Positions 29,225-41,170 of a DNA stretch of 64,000 nt are shown piece after piece. The notes under the pieces are model-generated. The model saw only the letters and a list, made by a program, of their open reading frames with translations. It made no database searches and was not told the DNA's origin. Source of the stretch: Patiria pectinifera. Taxonomy: Eukaryota > Echinodermata > Asteroidea > Valvatida > Asterinidae. Position numbers and translations under genes: made by a program. The stretch spans positions 5,565,001-5,629,000 of the forward strand of contig CM057135.1 of NCBI GenBank assembly GCA_029964075.1, written 5' to 3'. Within the stretch, counting starts at the first letter, position 1. Each line of letters begins with the position of its first letter.

Positions 29225-29578
29225 AATAATACGTCCCTGACAATGCATGAACATAAAATCTGTCAAAGTTAGCTGGAAATCTGCTAAAACGGTCACTGTG
29301 GACAGGATTTGACCTCAGCAACACGTGCGCTGTGCGCGGGCTGACTGACATACGATATGAACAACGTACGTGCATGTACATGTACATGTACATTGTGGTC
29401 GTCCTGTGCATGTTTCAAAGCAGAGGTATTGTCAACCTGAAGTTTTAAGCGTGCGCAGGGCATGTCCGAGTTTGCTTATTGCCTTGGAGCTTTGAAATGT
29501 TTTAGACCTACCCTTAAATAGACAATTAGAGTAAAAACTAATATAAAAACTGCCATGGTTGATTTTTGAGGAATTTTC
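29225..29578 (+). repeat. Interspersed repeat unit V, copy 1
   Basis: Landmarks are GCATGAACATAAAATCTGTC, GGACAGGATTTGACCTCAGC and AGGTATTGTCAACCTGAAGT. Copies recur at about 30565-30690 (partial) and 32160-32535. It abuts a U unit directly, as does the 32160 copy, so V plus U was probably copied together. Confidence 0.75.
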
Positions 29579-29579
29579 T

Positions 29580-30400
29580 AAGGAAAAAGGGTCTTTTCAT
29601 TATAACTTCCGGTCTGATGACGTCATTCGACTAAAACTTCGCACACGTCTTAAGTGGGTCAAGGTCATCATATACACCAATATTTAGGCGATTCTGACAA
29701 ACTTCGCCACAGACATCTATTCAAAATACATTTTTGCAAATTTTCAACCTGTCGCTAGAGGGCGCTCGAAGATTGCATGACGTCATCGGTAGATGATTTG
29801 AAGAATACTATCAGCCAAGAGACTAACACCGTTAAAAGCAAGGTCATATCTATTACCACTTTTAAATAATAAGCCACTTCCGGTTTGGGCCTTTTTCGAC
29901 CGGAAGCAAGGGTCACGTGATTTCACGCACACTGAATGAAATAAAGACCTCAACCTACTCTACCACTTGCCGGCAACAGAATGCTGCGGACGCGTACGGT
30001 TGATTTCTTATTCATTTTTAAATATTAAAATTGTCACTATTTAATTGCCTATAAATAAACACCGGATGACGTCATCATGACGTCATCATTACACAATGTT
30101 GTTTGATTTAGGGTCTTTGCTTGGACAAAGATTGGTGTAAATGAATTACTGGCAAAGTGTCGAAAATCCCCTCTGAAAATTGACATTAAAAAAAAAAATC
30201 TGTGTACAAAGTCTATGGGAAAAATTAAATATTCAAAATTCTATAATAAATCACGTGATGACGTCAGCATGACGAAAAGTTTCGGCACACATCCTCAGAT
30301 GATAATTAATAACTATGCTGAGTTTAAAGTTGATCGGATTTAAAATAATTGCCAAAGTGGCTTGTAGAATAAAAACGTGTACAAAACCTATGGGAAAAGT
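29580..30400 (+). repeat. Interspersed repeat unit U, copy 3
   Basis: Same unit as at 28085-28905. It ends in an A-rich tract, followed by a 30-bp palindrome (AGCTGTTCCCAATT and its complement, about 30453-30483) and ACTAGAGG. Confidence 0.8.
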
Positions 30401-31202
30401 GGAAAAAGAAAAAAAAAAAAAAAAGGAAAAAAAAAAACTTTAACGAAAACAATAGCTGTTCCCAATTGAAATTGGGAACAGCTAAAAAGAAAAAAAAAAC
30501 TAGAGGTCTATGTCTGTTTGCAACAGAACATAGGTCTTTTCCGCATTATGATTTTTTTTTAATCAATAATATGCCCTGAATATGCATGAACATAAAATCT
30601 GTCAAAGTTAGCCGAAAATCGGCTAAAACGGTCACCGTGGGCAGGATTTGACCTCGGCAATACGGTGTATGTGCGTGTGTACAAGGTCTTTGCTTGGACA
30701 AAGAGTGATCTAAATAAATTACTGGCAAAGAGTCGAAAACGCACTTTGAAAATCTACAAATATTTTTAAATTTTTTGATACCATTCGTGACGTCGATTCG
30801 AAATTTGCATACTAGTATGATTAACTACCTACCCACCAAGTTTCATGACAATTGGACCTTTCCTTATATGAGTTTTGAAAAATCGCATTTTGATGACGTC
30901 ATGATGACGGCACACATTTTTCAAGTTTTGTGCGAATAGCTATTACATAACAGAACAAATGCAAAAAAGAATTTTGCATTTTGCAAGTTGCGTTCGGGAG
31001 ATATGGCTAAAAGGTCCAAAAAAATAAATATTCATATAAAATTTCAGGATGACGTCATCATGACGTCACCCCATTCTTTAATCTATAACACATCCTGGTA
31101 TAGCCACATACCAAGTTTCAACCCAATCGGACTTACATTTCTGTAGATATAAGACTTCACAATATGTACGTAAATTTACAAAAATCAATAAAAAAATTAG
31201 GT

Positions 31203-32050
31203 GATGACGTCATCGTGACGTCATAGTCTTGGCATAATTTTTGTATGAGGGTCTTTCTTGGCTGTAACTTTGATGACGATTCCAGATCGCCAAGTTATAA
31301 AAATGGTGGCTTGAAAACGTGTACAAAGTCAATGGGTTAAAAGTCCAACAGCAAAAAAACTGCACCTTTAAATACGTGATTTGCCTTTAAACTGAAACAT
31401 TTTTATAAAATATTACTTGATATTCTGACTCTTGGGAATATTTTCAATCAAATAGCAAACGTAAAAAAAAAATACGATTTCTTTTTCCTTCTCATAGTAA
31501 TTCTCGGCCGAAGTTCAGAACTACTCAGTAAGATATATCAGTGTTGTATAGGAAAAGACTTGTGGAGAAAGCTGTGTACAAAGTCCATGAGAAAAATTAA
31601 TTATTCATGAATCCATAATAAATCACTTGATGATGACGTCATCATGATGTCATAGTCTTGGCATATTTTTTGTATGAGGGTCTTCCTTGGCTGTTACTTT
31701 GATGACGATTCCAGATCGTCAATTATGAAAATGGTGGCTTGAAAACGTGTACATAGTCAATAGGTTAAAAATACCACAGCAGAAAAACTGCACCTTCAAA
31801 TGCGTGATTTTCCTTTGAACTGAAACATTTTTCTAAAATATTACTTGCTATTCTAACTCTTGGGAATATTTTCAATCAATTGACAGGCGTAAAAAATACG
31901 ATTTCTTTTTCCTTCTCATAGTAATTCTCAGCCGAAGTTCAGTACTACTCAGTAAGATATATCAGTGTTGTATAGGGAAAGCCTTGTGGAGAAAGCGGTG
32001 TACAAAGTCTATGAGAAAAATTTATTATTCATAAATCCATAATAAATCAC
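31203..32050 (+). repeat. About 424-bp tandem repeat W, two copies
   Basis: Copies start near 31203 and 31627. Landmarks are AGTCTTGGCATA, GATGACGATTCCAGATCG, AAAATGGTGGCTTGAAAACG and CTCAGTAAGATATATCAGTG. Confidence 0.8.
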
Positions 32051-32159
32051 TTGATCACGTCACCATGACGTCACTCTTCGGGACACATCTTTGCTATAGG
32101 GACTATGCTTATGCAAACTTTCAATGATATCTGACAAAGATTAATGCCAAAAGTGCTAC

Positions 32160-33325
32160 AGTACGTCCCTGTCTATGCGCATGCATGAACATAAAATCTG
32201 TCAAAGTCAGCCGAAAATCGGCTGAAACGGTCACTGTGGACAGGATTTGACCTCAGCAACACGTGCGCTGCAGGCTGACTGACATATGATGTATGTGCCT
32301 ATGTACAACGTACGTGCATGTACATGTACATTGTGGACGTCCTGTCCTGTGCATGTTTTGAAGCAGAGGTATTGTCAACGTGAAGTTTTAAGCGTGCGCA
32401 GGGTATGTTCGAGTTCGCTTATCGCCTCGAAACTTTAAAATGTTTTAGACCTACCCTTCAATCGACAATTAAAGTAAAAACAAATATAAAAACTGCCATG
32501 GTTGATTTTTCAGGAATTTTCAAATGAGAAAGGGTTTTTTTATTACAACTTCCGGTCTGATGACGTCATACGCCTAAAACTTCGCACACGTCTTAAGTGG
32601 GTTAAGATCATCATATACACCAATATTTAGGCGATTCCGACAAACTTCGCCACAAACATTTATTAAAAATACAATTTTGAAAATTTTCAACCTGTTGCTA
32701 GAGGGCGCTCGAAGATTACATGACGTCATCAGAAGATGATTTGAAGAATACTATCGGCCAAGAGACTAACACCGTTGAAAGCAAGTTCATATCTATTACC
32801 ACTTTTAAATAATAAGCCACTTCCGGTTTTGGCCTTTTTCGACCGGAAGCAAGGGTCACGTGATTTCACGCACACTGAATGTTATAAAGACCTTAACCTA
32901 CTCTACCACTTGCCGGCAACAGAATGCTGCGGACGCGTACGGTTGATTTCTTATGCATTTTTAAATATTAAAAGTGTCACAGGATGACGTCATCATGACG
33001 TCATCATTCCACAATGTTGTTTGAATTAGGGTCTTTGCTTGGACAAAGAGTGGTGTAAATGAATTACTGGCAAAGAGTCGAAAATGCCCTTTGAAAACCG
33101 ACAATTTTTTTTTTATTTCTGTGTACAAAGTCTATGGGAGAAATTAAATATTCAAAAATATATAATAAATTAGTCGATGACGTCACCATGACGTCACTCT
33201 TCGGGGCACATCTCTGCTATAAGGACTATGACTATGCTTAATTTGAATGATGTATGACAAAGATTAATACCAAAAGTGGCACTAAGAAAAAAACGTGTAC
33301 AAAGTCTTTGGGATTTAGGCGACAA
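32160..33325 (+). repeat. V plus U repeat units, further copy
   Basis: V at about 32160-32535 runs straight into U at about 32535-33325. The U copy lacks part of the middle region seen in other copies (the TAAATAAACACCGG segment). A 30-bp palindrome follows at about 33426-33456 (AGCTGTTTCGGTGTG and its complement). Confidence 0.75.
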
Positions 33326-33559
33326 AAAGAAGAAGAAAGAAAAAAAATGAGAACAAAGATACAGGCTTTTCCGCTTTTTTGCGGAGAAGCCAAAACAGAC
33401 ACAAAAAAATCTTAACGAAAACAAGAGCTGTTTCGGTGTGTACACCGAAACAGCTAAAACAAACTAGAAATGTGTTTGTGGACAAACACAAGCTGTTTCG
33501 GATATTTGAAATACTCTATGCACGTGATGAGCACTTGATGAAGTCACTTCGAATGTCAT

Positions 33560-36160
33560 CTGCGAGGTGAAAAGTCAATCAGACATATAGTGCCAAAGTA
33601 TGATTTGAAGAAAAGCGTGTACAAAACCTATGGGGAAAAATGCATCTTTAATGTGACTTAGCCCAACACCTGATGACGTCACGATCACAAATTTCTTCTA
33701 GGACCATCTGTGGTTGATGGTCTAAGTGTGTGCCAAGTCTGAAGTACATCGAATTTATGAAAGTGCCAAAGTGGAGTGTTTTAAAACGTGTACAAAACAT
33801 ATGGGGAAAAATGCATCTTTAATGTGACGTAACCCAACACCTGATGACGTTACGATCACGAATTTCTTCTAGGACCATCTGTGGGTGGTGGTCTAAGTAT
33901 GTACCAAGTCTGAAATTGATCGGATTTGAAAAAGTGCCAAAGTAGACTGGTGGAAGAAACGTGTGCTTAACCTATGGAGAAAAAGTCTGAAAATGGAGAA
34001 GAAAAAAAAATAGAAATGTGTTTGTGAACAAACACAAGCTGTTTCGGATATTTTAAATACTCTGTGCACGTGATGAACACTTGATGACGTCACTTTGAAT
34101 GTCATCTGCCAAGTGAAAAGTCAATCAGACATATGCAAGTGCCAAAGTAAGTGGTTTGAAGAAAAACGTGTACAAAACCTATGGGGAAAAATGCATCTTT
34201 AATGTGAAGTAACCTTGCACCTGATGATGTCACGATCATGAATTTCTTCTACGACCATCTGTGGGTGGTGGTCTAAGAATGTATCAAGTCTGAGGCCGAT
34301 CGGATTTACGAAAGTGCCAAAGTAGAGTGTTTTAAAACGTGTACAAACCTTATTGGGAAAAATGAATCTTTAATGTGATGTAACCCAACACCTGATGATG
34401 TCACGATCACAAATTTCTTCTAGGACCATCTGTGGGTGCCAAGTCTAAAGTACATCGAATTTACGAAAGTGCCAAAGTGGAGTGTTTTAAAACGTGTACA
34501 AAACATATGGGGAAAAAATGCATCTGTAATGTGACATAACCCGACACCTAATGACGTCACGGTCACAAGTTTCTTCGAGGACCATCTGTGGGTGATGGTC
34601 TAAGTATGTATCAAGTTGGAGGTCGATTGGATTTACGAAGAGGCCAAGGTGGAGTGTTTTAAAACGTGTACAAAACATATGGGGAAAAATGCATCTTTAA
34701 TGTGACGTAACGAGACACCTGATGACGTCACGGTCACGAATTTCTTCTAAGACCATCTGTGGGTATGTACCAAGTCTGAAATCGATCGCATTTTAAAAAG
34801 TGGCAAAGTGGACTGGTAGAAGAAACGTGTGTTAAACCAATGGAGAAAAAGTCTGAAAAAGGAGAAACAAAAAACACTAGAAATGTGTTTGTGGACAAAC
34901 ACAAGCTGTTTCGGATATTTGAAATACTCTGAGCACGGGATAAACAATCAGTGACGTCACTATAAATGTCATCTATAACAGCACATTATAATATGTACAT
35001 GTCAAGTTACAACCAAGTCGAACATTTTAGTTCTGTAGATAAAGACCTATAAAAGAATAAAATGTCCCTTTAAGGGATTCACATGACATTTGATGATGAT
35101 GTCACTTCAATTTCCATCTATAACACATCCATGTGAATATGCATACCAAGTTTTAACCCAATCAGACTTGTACTTCCGAAGTTCAGTTTGAAGAAAAACG
35201 TGTACAAAACCAATAGGAAAACAATACCTCTTTAATGTGATGTAACCTGACACCTCATGACGCCACGATGACAAATTTCTTCTAGGACCATCTATGGGTA
35301 GTGGTCTAAGTGTGTACCACGTATATAGTCGATCAAATTTACGAAAGTGCCAAAGTGGAGCTAATGACGTCGCGATGACGTCACCTATATTGCCACACGA
35401 AACACACCCCAATGTGAGGGCATGCAAAGTTTCAACGCAATCGGACCCATACTTGCAAAGTTACAGGGCTGCAACAAATGCAAAGTTAGGGCGCCCTCAC
35501 ATGACACCTGATGACGTCAACATGACGAAAACCTTATAGGGCCATCTGCGGTTGCTGATATGCGTGTCTGCCAAGTCTGAAGTCAATCAGATCTATGAAA
35601 GTGCCAAATTGTACTGATTAAAGGAAAACGTGTACAAAACCTATGGAGTAAAAATTGCACCTTTAATGTTACGTAACGTGACACCTGATAACGTCACGAT
35701 CACGAATTTCTTCAACGACCATCTGTGGGTGATGGTATAGGTGTGTACCAAGTGTCACGTCGATCGGATTTACGAAAGTGCCGAAATGGAGCGTTTTAAA
35801 ACGTGTACAAACCCTATGGGGAAAAATACATCTTTAATGAGACGTAACCTGACACTTGATGACGTGGTGGTCCAAGTATGAATTAAGTTTAAAGTCGATC
35901 GGATTTACGAAGATGCCAAACTGGAGTGTTTTAAAACGTGTACAAAACATATGGGGAAAAATGCATCTTTAATGTGACGTAACCCGACACCTGATGACGT
36001 CACGATCACAAATTTCTTCTAGGACCATCTGTGGGTGGTGGTCTAAGTATGTACCAAGTCTGAAATCAATCGGATTTTAAAAAGTGGCAAAGTGGATTGG
36101 TAGAAGAAACGTGTGTTAAACCTATGGAGAAAAAGTCTGAAAAAGGAGGAAAAAAAAAAC
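33560..36160 (+). repeat. About 172-bp satellite-like array with hairpin separators
   Basis: More than ten diverged units. Each contains AACGTGTACAAAACATATGG, then GCATCTTTAATGTGACGTAA, ACACCTGATGACGTCACGAT, TTTCTTCTAGGACCATCTGT and ATCGGATTTACGAAAGTGCC. The array is punctuated at about 33470, 34010, 34877 and 36163 by CTAGAAATGTGTTTGTGGAC, ACAAACACAAGCTGTTTCGG or close variants, which form a short stem. No coding frame. Confidence 0.8.
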
Positions 36161-36509
36161 TAGAGATGTTTGTAGACAAACATAAGCTGTTTTGGATGTT
36201 TGCACTTACTTTTGTGTGAAAGACATGAAAACATGACCAGAGTGCATGGAAAGCTGCACCCCAATAGGACGATACTTGCAGCGATGAAGCCTGAAATGAT
36301 GCAATGTTAGGGCGCCCTCACAAGACAACTGATGACGTAATAATGACGTCACCTATATTTTCTACAAAGTATTTTCCAGTATGGACGTATGCATGGTTAA
36401 ATTGGACGTACACTTGTAAAGTTATAGGGCTGCAAAGAATGCAAAGTTAGGGCGCCCTCACATGATGAACGATTATGCAATCATGCTGTGACACATTTCT
36501 ATTACTATT

Positions 36510-36680
36510 TCGCTCGGACGGATTACTAATTGGCCCGGGCGAAGTAGTAGTCTGCCAGGCCGGGAGAATTATAATCTGCCCTGGCGAATTAGAAATCCGC
36601 CCGGGCGAATTAGTAATCCGCCCGGGCGGAATAGTAATCGGCCCGGGCGAAATAGTAATCCGCCCGGGCGAAATAGTGGG
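36510..36680 (+). repeat. 21-bp minisatellite with CCCGGG core
   Basis: About eight units of CGCCCGGGCGAAATAGTAAT-type sequence. One frame across it reads a seven-residue RPGEIVI repeat, but nothing suggests that it is a gene. The GC content contrasts sharply with its surroundings. Confidence 0.85.
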
Positions 36681-36689
36681 CCTAAAAAA

Positions 36690-37040
36690 ATATTTTCGGT
36701 CATGTCCTAAATACGCTTCCGTAGCTAACGGAGCCTTAGTCCGGCTATTTCACGGAGGCCGCAAGCAGTAAGCACAGCGAAGAGCTTTTTAACTTCACAA
36801 GCAAAATTTGCTTGAAGTCGTGACGCAACAATAGGCGTATCCATGCACGCGCAAGCGTTAGCACAGAGTGGCCGTGAAATAGCGCTAAGGTTAGCAAATA
36901 TGAGTATGAAAGTAAAATCATTGTATGAAGTAAAATCATTGTCTAATTTAATGTTAAAAACATGGTTGCATTAGTGACTTAAAAAAAGTCAGTTTTAATA
37001 TCCTACAATCAAATGACAAAGATCTGTATGTTAGTTATAT
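36690..37040. other. Gene-free stretch
   Basis: Contains CCGTAGCTAACGGAGCCTTA-type GC-richer sequence next to the minisatellite. No supported feature. Confidence 0.3.
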
Positions 37041-37043
37041 AAA

Positions 37044-37207
37044 ACAAATAATGAATGTTTTTCATTCGTGCAATGGAGAGAATATGTCCATTCGTTGAAA
37101 GAAGAAATGTTCCATTCAACTCGGCTTCGCCTCGTTGTATGAAACATTCCATCTTTCGACTCATGGAAATATTCTCACCATTGCACTCGTAAACATTCAT
37201 TGTTTGT
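37044..37207. mobile_element. Small foldback MITE
   Basis: An imperfect palindrome over its full length: AATGAATGTTT, CGTGCAATGG and GAGAATAT on the left answer ATATTCTC, CCATTGCAC and AAACATTCATT on the right. The loop is at CTCGGCTTCGCCTC. Non-coding. Confidence 0.7.
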
Positions 37208-37633
37208 ATACTATCCCAAGTGTACTTAAGATATTGAGGAGGGGGGCTTCAGTACTTGACAATTGTAAATGACCAAACTTTCCATAATGAAGGGGGGGGG
37301 CACAGCCTGTCATTTTGTGAGAATTTGACAATTTTTAAGTGTTCATTTGCCTTTCTCTGTTTTTTTTTTTCCCTGGGGGGGGGGGGGTTGGCCATTTTGG
37401 GTGATTGCCTCCCGATACGCTGTTACATTCATGCCAATGGAGAGTGGCCGTCTTGTTGGAAAATGTTAATTATAGTTGAGATATGTTGGGCTATACTTAA
37501 GGACCGATGCTATAGTCAAGGGGCATTCACAATAACTATATTTATGGGAAAGAGCTCTATACACAACACTTGACCCCCTGTGCACAAATCTTATGCGACT
37601 GCTCTGAAAAATTCTTTTTTTTTTGCTAAGTAA

Positions 37634-38058
37634 GGGGCCATTCAGAATTTTCAATGTTTTAAAATTTTGACTTTTTTTCCAAATTATTTTGACCCACCCA
37701 CCCACCCCTAATTTCGATTAATAAAAAACTGATTTGTTACGCAGTGTTAAAAAACAAAACATGTACATGTACATGTACTTGCATGTACATCATTACATCC
37801 TACTGGCGGGCCTGTGCAGGGTTGTGTGTCCTTTCGGAAAAAAATTCCATTGCTGCTGAGTGCTGGGCGGAGGCAAAAGCTGTCTCTTTGCAACTTTTCG
37901 ACAAGAAAAACAAAAGTCGACAGATCTATGTTTCTTTGTGTGCTCTTTTTTTCCATGAAAAGTGAATTTCGATTTTCAATTATTTAGCTTGACCCACCCA
38001 CCCACAATTTGGAAAAATAGTTGAAATTTTAAAACATTGAAAATTCTGAATGGCCCCT
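37634..38058. mobile_element. 425-bp MITE with about 85-bp inverted ends
   Basis: The left end GGGGCCATTCAGAATTTTCA and its continuation (GTTTTAAAATTT, GACCCACCCACCCACC) recur inverted at the right end (GGTGGGTGGG complement, then TGAAAATTCTGAATGGCCCC). The core has (TGTACA)n-like repeats. No clear target duplication. Confidence 0.75.
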
Positions 38059-38231
38059 ATATGCCTTTATTTTTTTCAATACTATAATTTGACTGTTTAG
38101 GGCATGTCATTGCTGTTCATGGCTTGTAGGCCACTATAGGGAAAAATAAGCGTTGTCCGTGTATGGAACTCTTCCGTATTTATAATATGTGTTATTTATT
38201 GTTTTTCTCTCTTTTTTCTGTTTTGCAGAAA

Positions 38232-40122
38232 ATGGTGAAGACGTTGAAGAAGACGAGCTGTGACGTTCCTTCAACTTCCCTGAGGTTGGCACCTCCTCGG
38301 GGAAGACGCCTGCCTGTGTTTCACAGGCAGTGCGCAAACCAGCTGGTACACGCAGATTGTGTACTCGTACTCGGAGAACCAAGGTTCCAGCGTGTTCCTT
38401 GTTCTCACTGGGAGGGTACTGGGGCCAGCGTGCCCTTCAGCTGGATTAATCTTGATAAAAGATGCACAGATAACATGGATTACATGAGATTAAACAGAGA
38501 GAATATGAACAGAAACTAATCAGGAAATATGACTTGAAACTGAGAGCATATGAGTATAATCACAGAGCATACGAGTTTAACCTGAGATACCACATCGATG
38601 ATACTGAGCGTAGATGCAGTGACTATCTTGTGCAGAGAAGAAGGGTGAGTGAGCTGAATATGCGGAGAATCAACAAAATGACAAAGCAGAGAGTAAGTAA
38701 CCAGAAAGCATTAAGGAGCTTGAAGGTAAGCAGACAAACATGCTGTAGCAGAAGTCAGGTATTGGAAAGTTATGTAGAGTACTGTGAAGAGGCAAAGAAG
38801 GTTTCAAAACCAAATAGAAAGAAAATGAGAAGAAGTCAACGTAGACAGGCCTACCACAGAATGAGGAATGGTAAGATGATGGAATTGCGCATGAGTGAGG
38901 AGGACAGAAGAAACCAGAAGAATGCCCAGAAGAATTTACAAAGTCACACTAGAAGAAGTTTGAGTTATGTCTTGAACAACATGCCAGATAAGGGAGACAA
39001 ATGCATAGTGAAGAAACACAGCAGAAATCAGTATAAACCATGGAGATCACAAAAGAAGAGTAAATTTGCAAAGAGATTGAATGTAAATGAAACTCAAGAC
39101 AAGCAGTGCTGGTTGTGCGATAGGAGTATTAAGTCGTCTGAAAACAACGTGCAGTGTGATGGCTGTGACATTTGGTATCATGTGCATTGTATGAATTTCT
39201 CAAAGATGAAAAAGCTTTTGAGCAGCAAAGCTGTGACATGGTTGTGCAGAAAATGTGGGAAGAGTACTTATTCTGAGTCTCTGTTATGTAATCTTGGTAT
39301 TCCAACAGATGATAACATGTATGACTTGACAGTTCAGGAGACATGCACCGATGATGTGGTCAGAGAGAGGTCCGTGAGTGGAATGTGCAGGAAGGACAGC
39401 AACAAAGACAATCGGAGAAAAAATGTAAGTGATGCAAACAGAAAACAAAGAACAGGTTGCATGAAATTAATGACTGAAACCAAAGAAGTGGTGGTACGTA
39501 GGCAGACAGGTGGTTACTCACTACGGAGCAAGAAAAGCCAACCCCCAGAAGTAGATGATACAGATGAAAGTCAAAGTAGCATGTCCAAACCTGTTGGAAG
39601 GAGGGGTAGAAGAGGTGCAAGAAATGGAAAGGTTGAAGACAGTGTTGATAAGGGCAGTAAAACTGGTCAACAAAGTTGTCAATCAAAGAATTTGCAAGGT
39701 GAATACAATTGTGAAACAAGACGTGAAACAGCATATGCAGTTAGTAGGAAACGGCAGCTATCAAGTGACAATAAAATTAGTGAAACAAAACGTAAACAAA
39801 AGGAGGTACATGTACAAAATGCACATGAGGTTTTAGATAGCGAGCATGATGTCAAAGGTAATGTCCAAAAATGCAAAACTTTGCAACATCAAACATGTAA
39901 ATCTGTGGGAGGCAAACACAATCAGGAGAGTAAAAGAAAAAGTAGTAGAGGAAAGAATTACATTGGATCAGACACAGTGATTGTGCAGGGAAGTTTTCAT
40001 CAAGGTCATCATAGATTTGGATGGAGTTCAGGAAAACAATGTGTACCGAACAGTTTGTGCTGTGTTTTATATAGTAAAGTCAAAGAGTTGAAAGACTGGT
40101 CTTGTAGTGATATTGATACTAC
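38232..40122 (+). pseudogene. Second Helentron-type protein gene: PHD finger and protease start, truncated
   Basis: ATG at 38232 (MVKTLKKTSC) follows a T-rich tract and TTTTGCAG, so it may begin an exon. The frame runs to TAA at 38517-38519, but near 38500 the product continues in another phase (EYEQKLIRKYDLKLRAYEYN). An extra GA in AACAGAGAGAAT explains the shift. The long frame from 38534 is basic, holds RRSLSYVLNNM and a complete C4HC3 PHD finger (about 39107-39260: CWLC, CDGC, HVHC, CRKC), and ends in the FHQGHHRF and GKQC start of the C76-like protease. Homologous blocks occur in the same order in the 3704-6049 frame, yet the sequences are well diverged, so this is another family. The frame enters an LTR at 40123, which removes the rest of the protease and everything downstream. 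Confidence 0.75.
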
Positions 40123-40390
40123 TGTGGCGTCCGTGCCGGTCGGCCGCCAGAGGGCACCAGCGCGGCTCCACGGTGGAGCCGCGCAGTGGAGCCCCTGGTG
40201 GCCGGCCGGGGAGACCCGTTCTTCCGGGCGGCGCATGCGCTGTAGTATTGTTGTGGCCTCGTTGCTGAAGTGTTTTGCGGTGTACGGTTTGTGGAAATAA
40301 ACAGCCTGAAGTAGCAGAAACGAGTAAACCTGTGTTAAGAGTCCTTTCTTGGAGTGCGTGTGAGAAACCCTAGAAGTGTTCTACGCTACA
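40123..40390 (+). repeat. Probable long terminal repeat
   Basis: Delimited by TG...CA and followed by a primer-site-like sequence. It carries an inverted GC-rich stem (GCGCGGCTCCACGG / CCGTGGAGCCGCGC type) near 40160-40185 and AATAAA near its 3' third. Confidence 0.6.
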
Positions 40391-40452
40391 TTGGTGGCAG
40401 CGGCGGCACGCAGAAGGCGGAAAAACAGGTGAATTTTTCAGATATTTCTGCA

Positions 40453-40872
40453 ATGAATTCAGGGGATCACGGAAGTCTGGCACCTAACTCGCCACACGGC
40501 GAGGAGGCAGGCTGGAGTGCGGGCTCACGGAGTGGGGGCCCGTCTAGTGGATCGGCCGGCAGTACCTTCGTCACGGTGGATGAGTTGGAATCCTTTTTGC
40601 GGGATAGTCCGGGGAATTTTGGAGGGAGGAAAGAGGAAACAAGGGGGTTTCTGGGGACGGATTTTCTCATGAGGGAGGATGTGGGGGATGGTAAAGTGGA
40701 ATTTCGGGACTTGGGCGGGGGGTTAAGTCATTGCAGTACGTCTACTCCTGCGGGGGGTGGGCGTGCTCATTACCATAAATCATCAATGACTGGTACCCTG
40801 TCCCACGAGGGGCCGCCCCGTGCTGTAGACGGCGGCGCAGCAGACGGTTCGTTCCAATCGGAACGATCCTGA
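40453..40872 (+). CDS. Possible start of LTR-element gag-like ORF
   Basis: The frame from 40453 reads MNSGDHGSLAPNSPHGEEAG then a Gly/Ser-rich stretch, FVTVDELESFLRDSPGNFGG and RGFLGTDFLMREDVG. It ends in the GC-rich tandem repeat. The position just after a putative LTR and primer site suits gag, but I recognise no capsid or zinc-knuckle motif. It could be untranslated leader. The upstream Met at 40354 lies within the LTR. Confidence 0.3.
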   Translation: MNSGDHGSLAPNSPHGEEAGWSAGSRSGGPSSGSAGSTFVTVDELESFLRDSPGNFGGRKEETRGFLGTDFLMREDVGDGKVEFRDLGGGLSHCSTSTPAGGGRAHYHKSSMTGTLSHEGPPRAVDGGAADGSFQSERS

Positions 40873-41170
40873 GTTGTGCTGGTCGATGCAGCGGGGGTGG
40901 AGCTTCGTCGGGATATACCCCAGATATTCTGTAACAACACAGTGTATGCCAGGTCCCACGAGGGGCCGCCCCGTGCTGTAGACGATGGCGCAACAGACGT
41001 TTCGTTCCATTCGGAACGATCCCGATTTGTGCTGTCTGATGCAGCGGGGGCGGGGCTTCGTCGGGACATGCCCCAGTTTGTTGGTAATAAAGCCGCATAT
41101 GCCGGGTCCCGCGAGGGGCCGCCCCCTTGCTGTAGACGCTAGCGCAGCAGACGTTTCCATAACTGGGTCC
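40790..41170 (+). repeat. About 152-bp GC-rich tandem repeat in LTR-element leader
   Basis: Two and a half copies; each begins TCCCACGAGGGGCCGCCCC and contains CAGACG, TCGTTCC, GGAACGATCC and GCAGCGGGGG. Open frames on both strands here are a by-product of the GC-rich repeat. Confidence 0.85.

Noticed and set aside
36510..36680. Gene for a RPGEIVI heptad-repeat protein
   Set aside because: A 21-bp minisatellite is always open in some frame. There is no start context or flanking coding sequence.
40742..41160. Several long overlapping minus-strand frames in GC-rich sequence
   Set aside because: Produced by the 152-bp GC-rich tandem repeat. Three frames are open at once and the residues are low-complexity.
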